Assembly: GCA_016781505.1 (NCBI GenBank)
Contig: JADDQF010000002.1
Span: forward strand, 1-35,818
DNA length: 35,818 nucleotides
From: a bacterium
GTDB lineage: Bacteria; Chloroflexota; Chloroflexia; Chloroflexales; Kallotenuaceae
Direction of reading: 5' to 3'
The position numbers and the translations under genes were made by a program. Below the pieces are notes generated by a model, which was not told the origin of the DNA, did no database searches, and saw only the letters and a program-made list of their open reading frames with translations. Shown in pieces: positions 34,246 to 35,818 of this stretch (the stretch's first letter is position 1; the number at the start of each line of letters is the position of its first letter).

Positions 34246-35040
34246 TCAGCTCAGTTCGGGCAAGTTAAGCACCGGGGCAAGCACTTGCCACAGCAGCCCA
34301 CCAAGCAGCAGCGCAATCACCAGCCAGCGCAGCACGTCCTGGGTCAACAGCCGCGCTTTTGGCGCTGCGCTGTCGCTGAGATACGCCTCGGCTGCAAACA
34401 GCTCTTCGCCGATCAAGGTTGCTTCGGCGCTCAAGGCTAGCACCGGCAGGGCCGCCAGCGAGGTAGCAGCGGCAACCTGCGGAATACCATGCGCCGCGCC
34501 TTCCTCGGTAATCAAGAGCGCTTCCGTGCCGTAACTGCCTGCCGCAACACTCGCCGCCGGCGGTGCTACCCGATACCGGGCAGCAACACCGGCAGCATAG
34601 GCTGCTGGGGTGTTTTGGGCGACGAGCTGCACATTCTCAGGCCGGAAATCACTGGCGAAACCCGCCTGCCGATAGGCTTGATGGAATGTGCCGCGCAGGG
34701 CTGCATGGGCCACAATATCGCCGCTGGTGGCCATGACGGTACCGCCACGCTTGGTGGTTTCTTGCGCGATCCGTTGGGCGATCAACAGGCTGCCAAGCGT
34801 TTCCGCGGTGGGTGTGACTTGGGCAATGCTGCCCTGGTTGGGGCCGGTTGCAACATGGAGCGGCTGGCCCGACTCGGCAACCTCGCCGAAGAGCGTTCGC
34901 AGCCGGGTAATGCCTGGCAGGGGGCGAAACACAGGCAGGCGACCAGAACGCACGCGGAGGGCAAAGACCAGAACGAGGAGCGCCGTGCTAACAAGCAGCA
35001 AAAGCAGCAGAACGGCTGCAGGAGTCGAAGGAAATACCAT
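34246..35040 (-). CDS. DUF6754-like membrane protein, first gene of the operon
   Basis: A 264-residue protein from ATG 35040, with AAGGAA six bases ahead. An N-terminal span (residues 7-29, PAAVLLLLLLVSTALLVLVFALR) and a C-terminal span (about 239-257, WLVIALLLGGLLWQVLAPVL) flank an alpha/beta domain: FRPLPGITRLRTLFGEVAESGQPLHVATG, SLLIAQRIAQETTKRGGTVMATSGD, LRGTFHQAYRQAG and GTEALLITEEGAAHGIPQVAAATSL. This resembles the family I remember as DUF6754; the name is from memory. Function is unknown. As the first gene after a strong promoter it probably sets the level of the whole operon. Confidence 0.75.
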   Translation of the reverse strand: MVFPSTPAAVLLLLLLVSTALLVLVFALRVRSGRLPVFRPLPGITRLRTLFGEVAESGQPLHVATGPNQGSIAQVTPTAETLGSLLIAQRIAQETTKRGGTVMATSGDIVAHAALRGTFHQAYRQAGFASDFRPENVQLVAQNTPAAYAAGVAARYRVAPPAASVAAGSYGTEALLITEEGAAHGIPQVAAATSLAALPVLALSAEATLIGEELFAAEAYLSDSAAPKARLLTQDVLRWLVIALLLGGLLWQVLAPVLNLPELS

Positions 35041-35077
35041 ACACTTTCCTTACGCGTCGCCGCTTTTCTTCGCACCG

Positions 35078-35106
35078 AGTGTACAAGAAGTGAAAAAAAC
35101 TGTCAA
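35078..35106 (-). promoter_or_regulatory. Sigma-70-type promoter of the six-gene operon
   Basis: On the minus strand TTGACA (35106-35101) and TACACT (35083-35078) are separated by exactly 17 bp. Transcription would begin near 35071 and give a leader of about 30 nt before the ATG at 35040. The -35 box is perfect. Confidence 0.7.
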
Positions 35107-35114
35107 CACTCGTA

Positions 35115-35375
35115 CTATCGTAGCAAATTTTCTAGACGCGTCCATGCTGCCTCGTCCCCTAGCGCCGCAGCCATTCGGCCTATCTCAGCTTGCCACCCCT
35201 GGTGGGGCAGCAGCGGCTGCAGCAGCACCAGGCTCTGGCCGGCAACCAAGCCCAGCGGTCGGCCGATCCCAAGCAGGATCAGCGCGGGCGTGGCCAAACC
35301 CTTGTCACGCAGATAGTGGGCAACCTGCTCAAGCGATACGGTGGGCTCACGCTGGGGTGGTGGAGCCTGGTTCAT
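35115..35375 (-). CDS. Small hypothetical protein coupled to dtd
   Basis: An 86-residue protein. Its ATG (35373-35375) overlaps the dtd stop codon as ATGA, so translation is coupled. [45 protein letters not shown] looks like a helix followed by a single hydrophobic hairpin or membrane-associated helix. I do not know a family name. It ends just upstream of the operon promoter. Confidence 0.65.
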   Translation of the reverse strand: MNQAPPPQREPTVSLEQVAHYLRDKGLATPALILLGIGRPLGLVAGQSLVLLQPLLPHQGWQAEIGRMAAALGDEAAWTRLENLLR

Positions 35376-35818
35376 GGCTTCAGATCGTCGGTGTCGAGCC
35401 AAATCGTTACCGGGCCATGATTGACCAGCTGCACGTCCATCATGGCGCCGAAGCGGCCCGTCGCGACCACAAGGCCAAGCTCGCGCAGCACGACGCAGAA
35501 GTGATCTACCAGCGGCGCGGCGTGCTCCGGTCGAGCCGCATGCACAAACGATGGTCGCCGCCCTTTGCGTGTATCCGCCAGCAGCGTAAACTGCGACACC
35601 ACCAGCGCGGCCCCGCCCACCTCCAACAACGAGTGGTTGAACTTGCCCGCGGCGTCGGCAAAGATGCGCAGGTTGGCGATTTTGTCGGCTAAGCTGTTCG
35701 CTTCAGCCACGCTATCGTCTTGGCTAACGCCCAGCAGGATCAGCAGGCCGGCGTCGATCGCGCCGACCGTCTCACCTTCGACGACCACACGTGCTTCGGA
35801 CACTCGTTGAATCAGTGC
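35372..35818 (-). CDS. dtd: D-aminoacyl-tRNA deacylase (5' end cut by window)
   Basis: Reading past the first internal GTG to the window edge gives [20 protein letters not shown]; the family begins MRALIQRV or MRAVVQRV, so only about two codons are missing. 148 residues are visible. DTD hydrolyses D-amino acids from mischarged tRNA. The two active-site motifs are present: [17 protein letters not shown] (SQxT) and the Gly-cisPro motif in NHGPVTIW, where the family usually has NxGPx[13 protein letters not shown] and [12 protein letters not shown] are other conserved blocks. Length is normal. Confidence 0.95.
   Translation of the reverse strand, partial: ALIQRVSEARVVVEGETVGAIDAGLLILLGVSQDDSVAEANSLADKIANLRIFADAAGKFNHSLLEVGGAALVVSQFTLLADTRKGRRPSFVHAARPEHAAPLVDHFCVVLRELGLVVATGRFGAMMDVQLVNHGPVTIWLDTDDLKP

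Overview
The window is a GC-rich bacterial chromosome segment. It is best explained as a member of the Chloroflexota, class Chloroflexia or close to it. The reasons are the rplI-dnaB-dnaD-helicase loader order, secreted proteins with long Ala/Thr/Ser/Pro-rich linkers, a TolB-type protein with the N-terminal region common in that phylum, and a six-gene block with a DUF6754-like protein, a GlmL/MutL-like ATPase and zinc-ribbon proteins. This assignment comes from recognising protein sequences, not from a search. No rRNA, tRNA, insertion sequence, prophage or CRISPR array was seen.

Layout. 1-2841: a 5'-cut secreted intradiol dioxygenase, then on the minus strand an M50-type membrane metalloprotease and a DOT1-like methyltransferase. 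2927-7410: an envelope-stress-like unit with an OmpR-type regulator, a sensor kinase interrupted by one in-frame amber codon, a YceI protein, and a divergent HtrA-type lipoprotein protease. Three 11-bp-spaced direct repeats lie in the yceI/htrA divergent region. 7614-11965: a replication cluster of ribosomal protein L9, the DnaB helicase, a DnaD-domain protein and an unusual loader with two complete DnaC/DnaI ATPase domains in one chain. 11997-15568 (minus): trkH/ktrB and trkA/ktrA, a small hypothetical gene and gluQ. 15627-19173: a methyltransferase, a short promoter-to-terminator transcript, a 64-residue basic protein, PepF-type oligoendopeptidase and a small hypothetical protein. 19245-24044: a secreted subtilase, a PLD-type cardiolipin synthase and a divergent nicotinate phosphoribosyltransferase with a palindrome over its promoter. 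24114-26860: a lone P22 antirepressor-type protein and a secreted TolB-like protein.

27096-35040 (minus) is the most interesting part. It is a tight six-gene operon with a near-consensus promoter (35078-35106) and a 17-bp-stem terminator (27030-27075). In order it encodes a DUF6754-like membrane protein, a multi-span membrane protein, a 1157-residue zinc-ribbon protein with about 31 LPxWL-type motifs, another multi-span membrane protein, a GlmL/MutL-like ASKHA-fold protein without any mutase gene nearby, and a second zinc-ribbon membrane protein. The layout suggests an uncharacterised membrane-associated complex whose scaffold carries many copies of one short linear motif. Upstream lie a small hypothetical gene and dtd, which runs off the window end.
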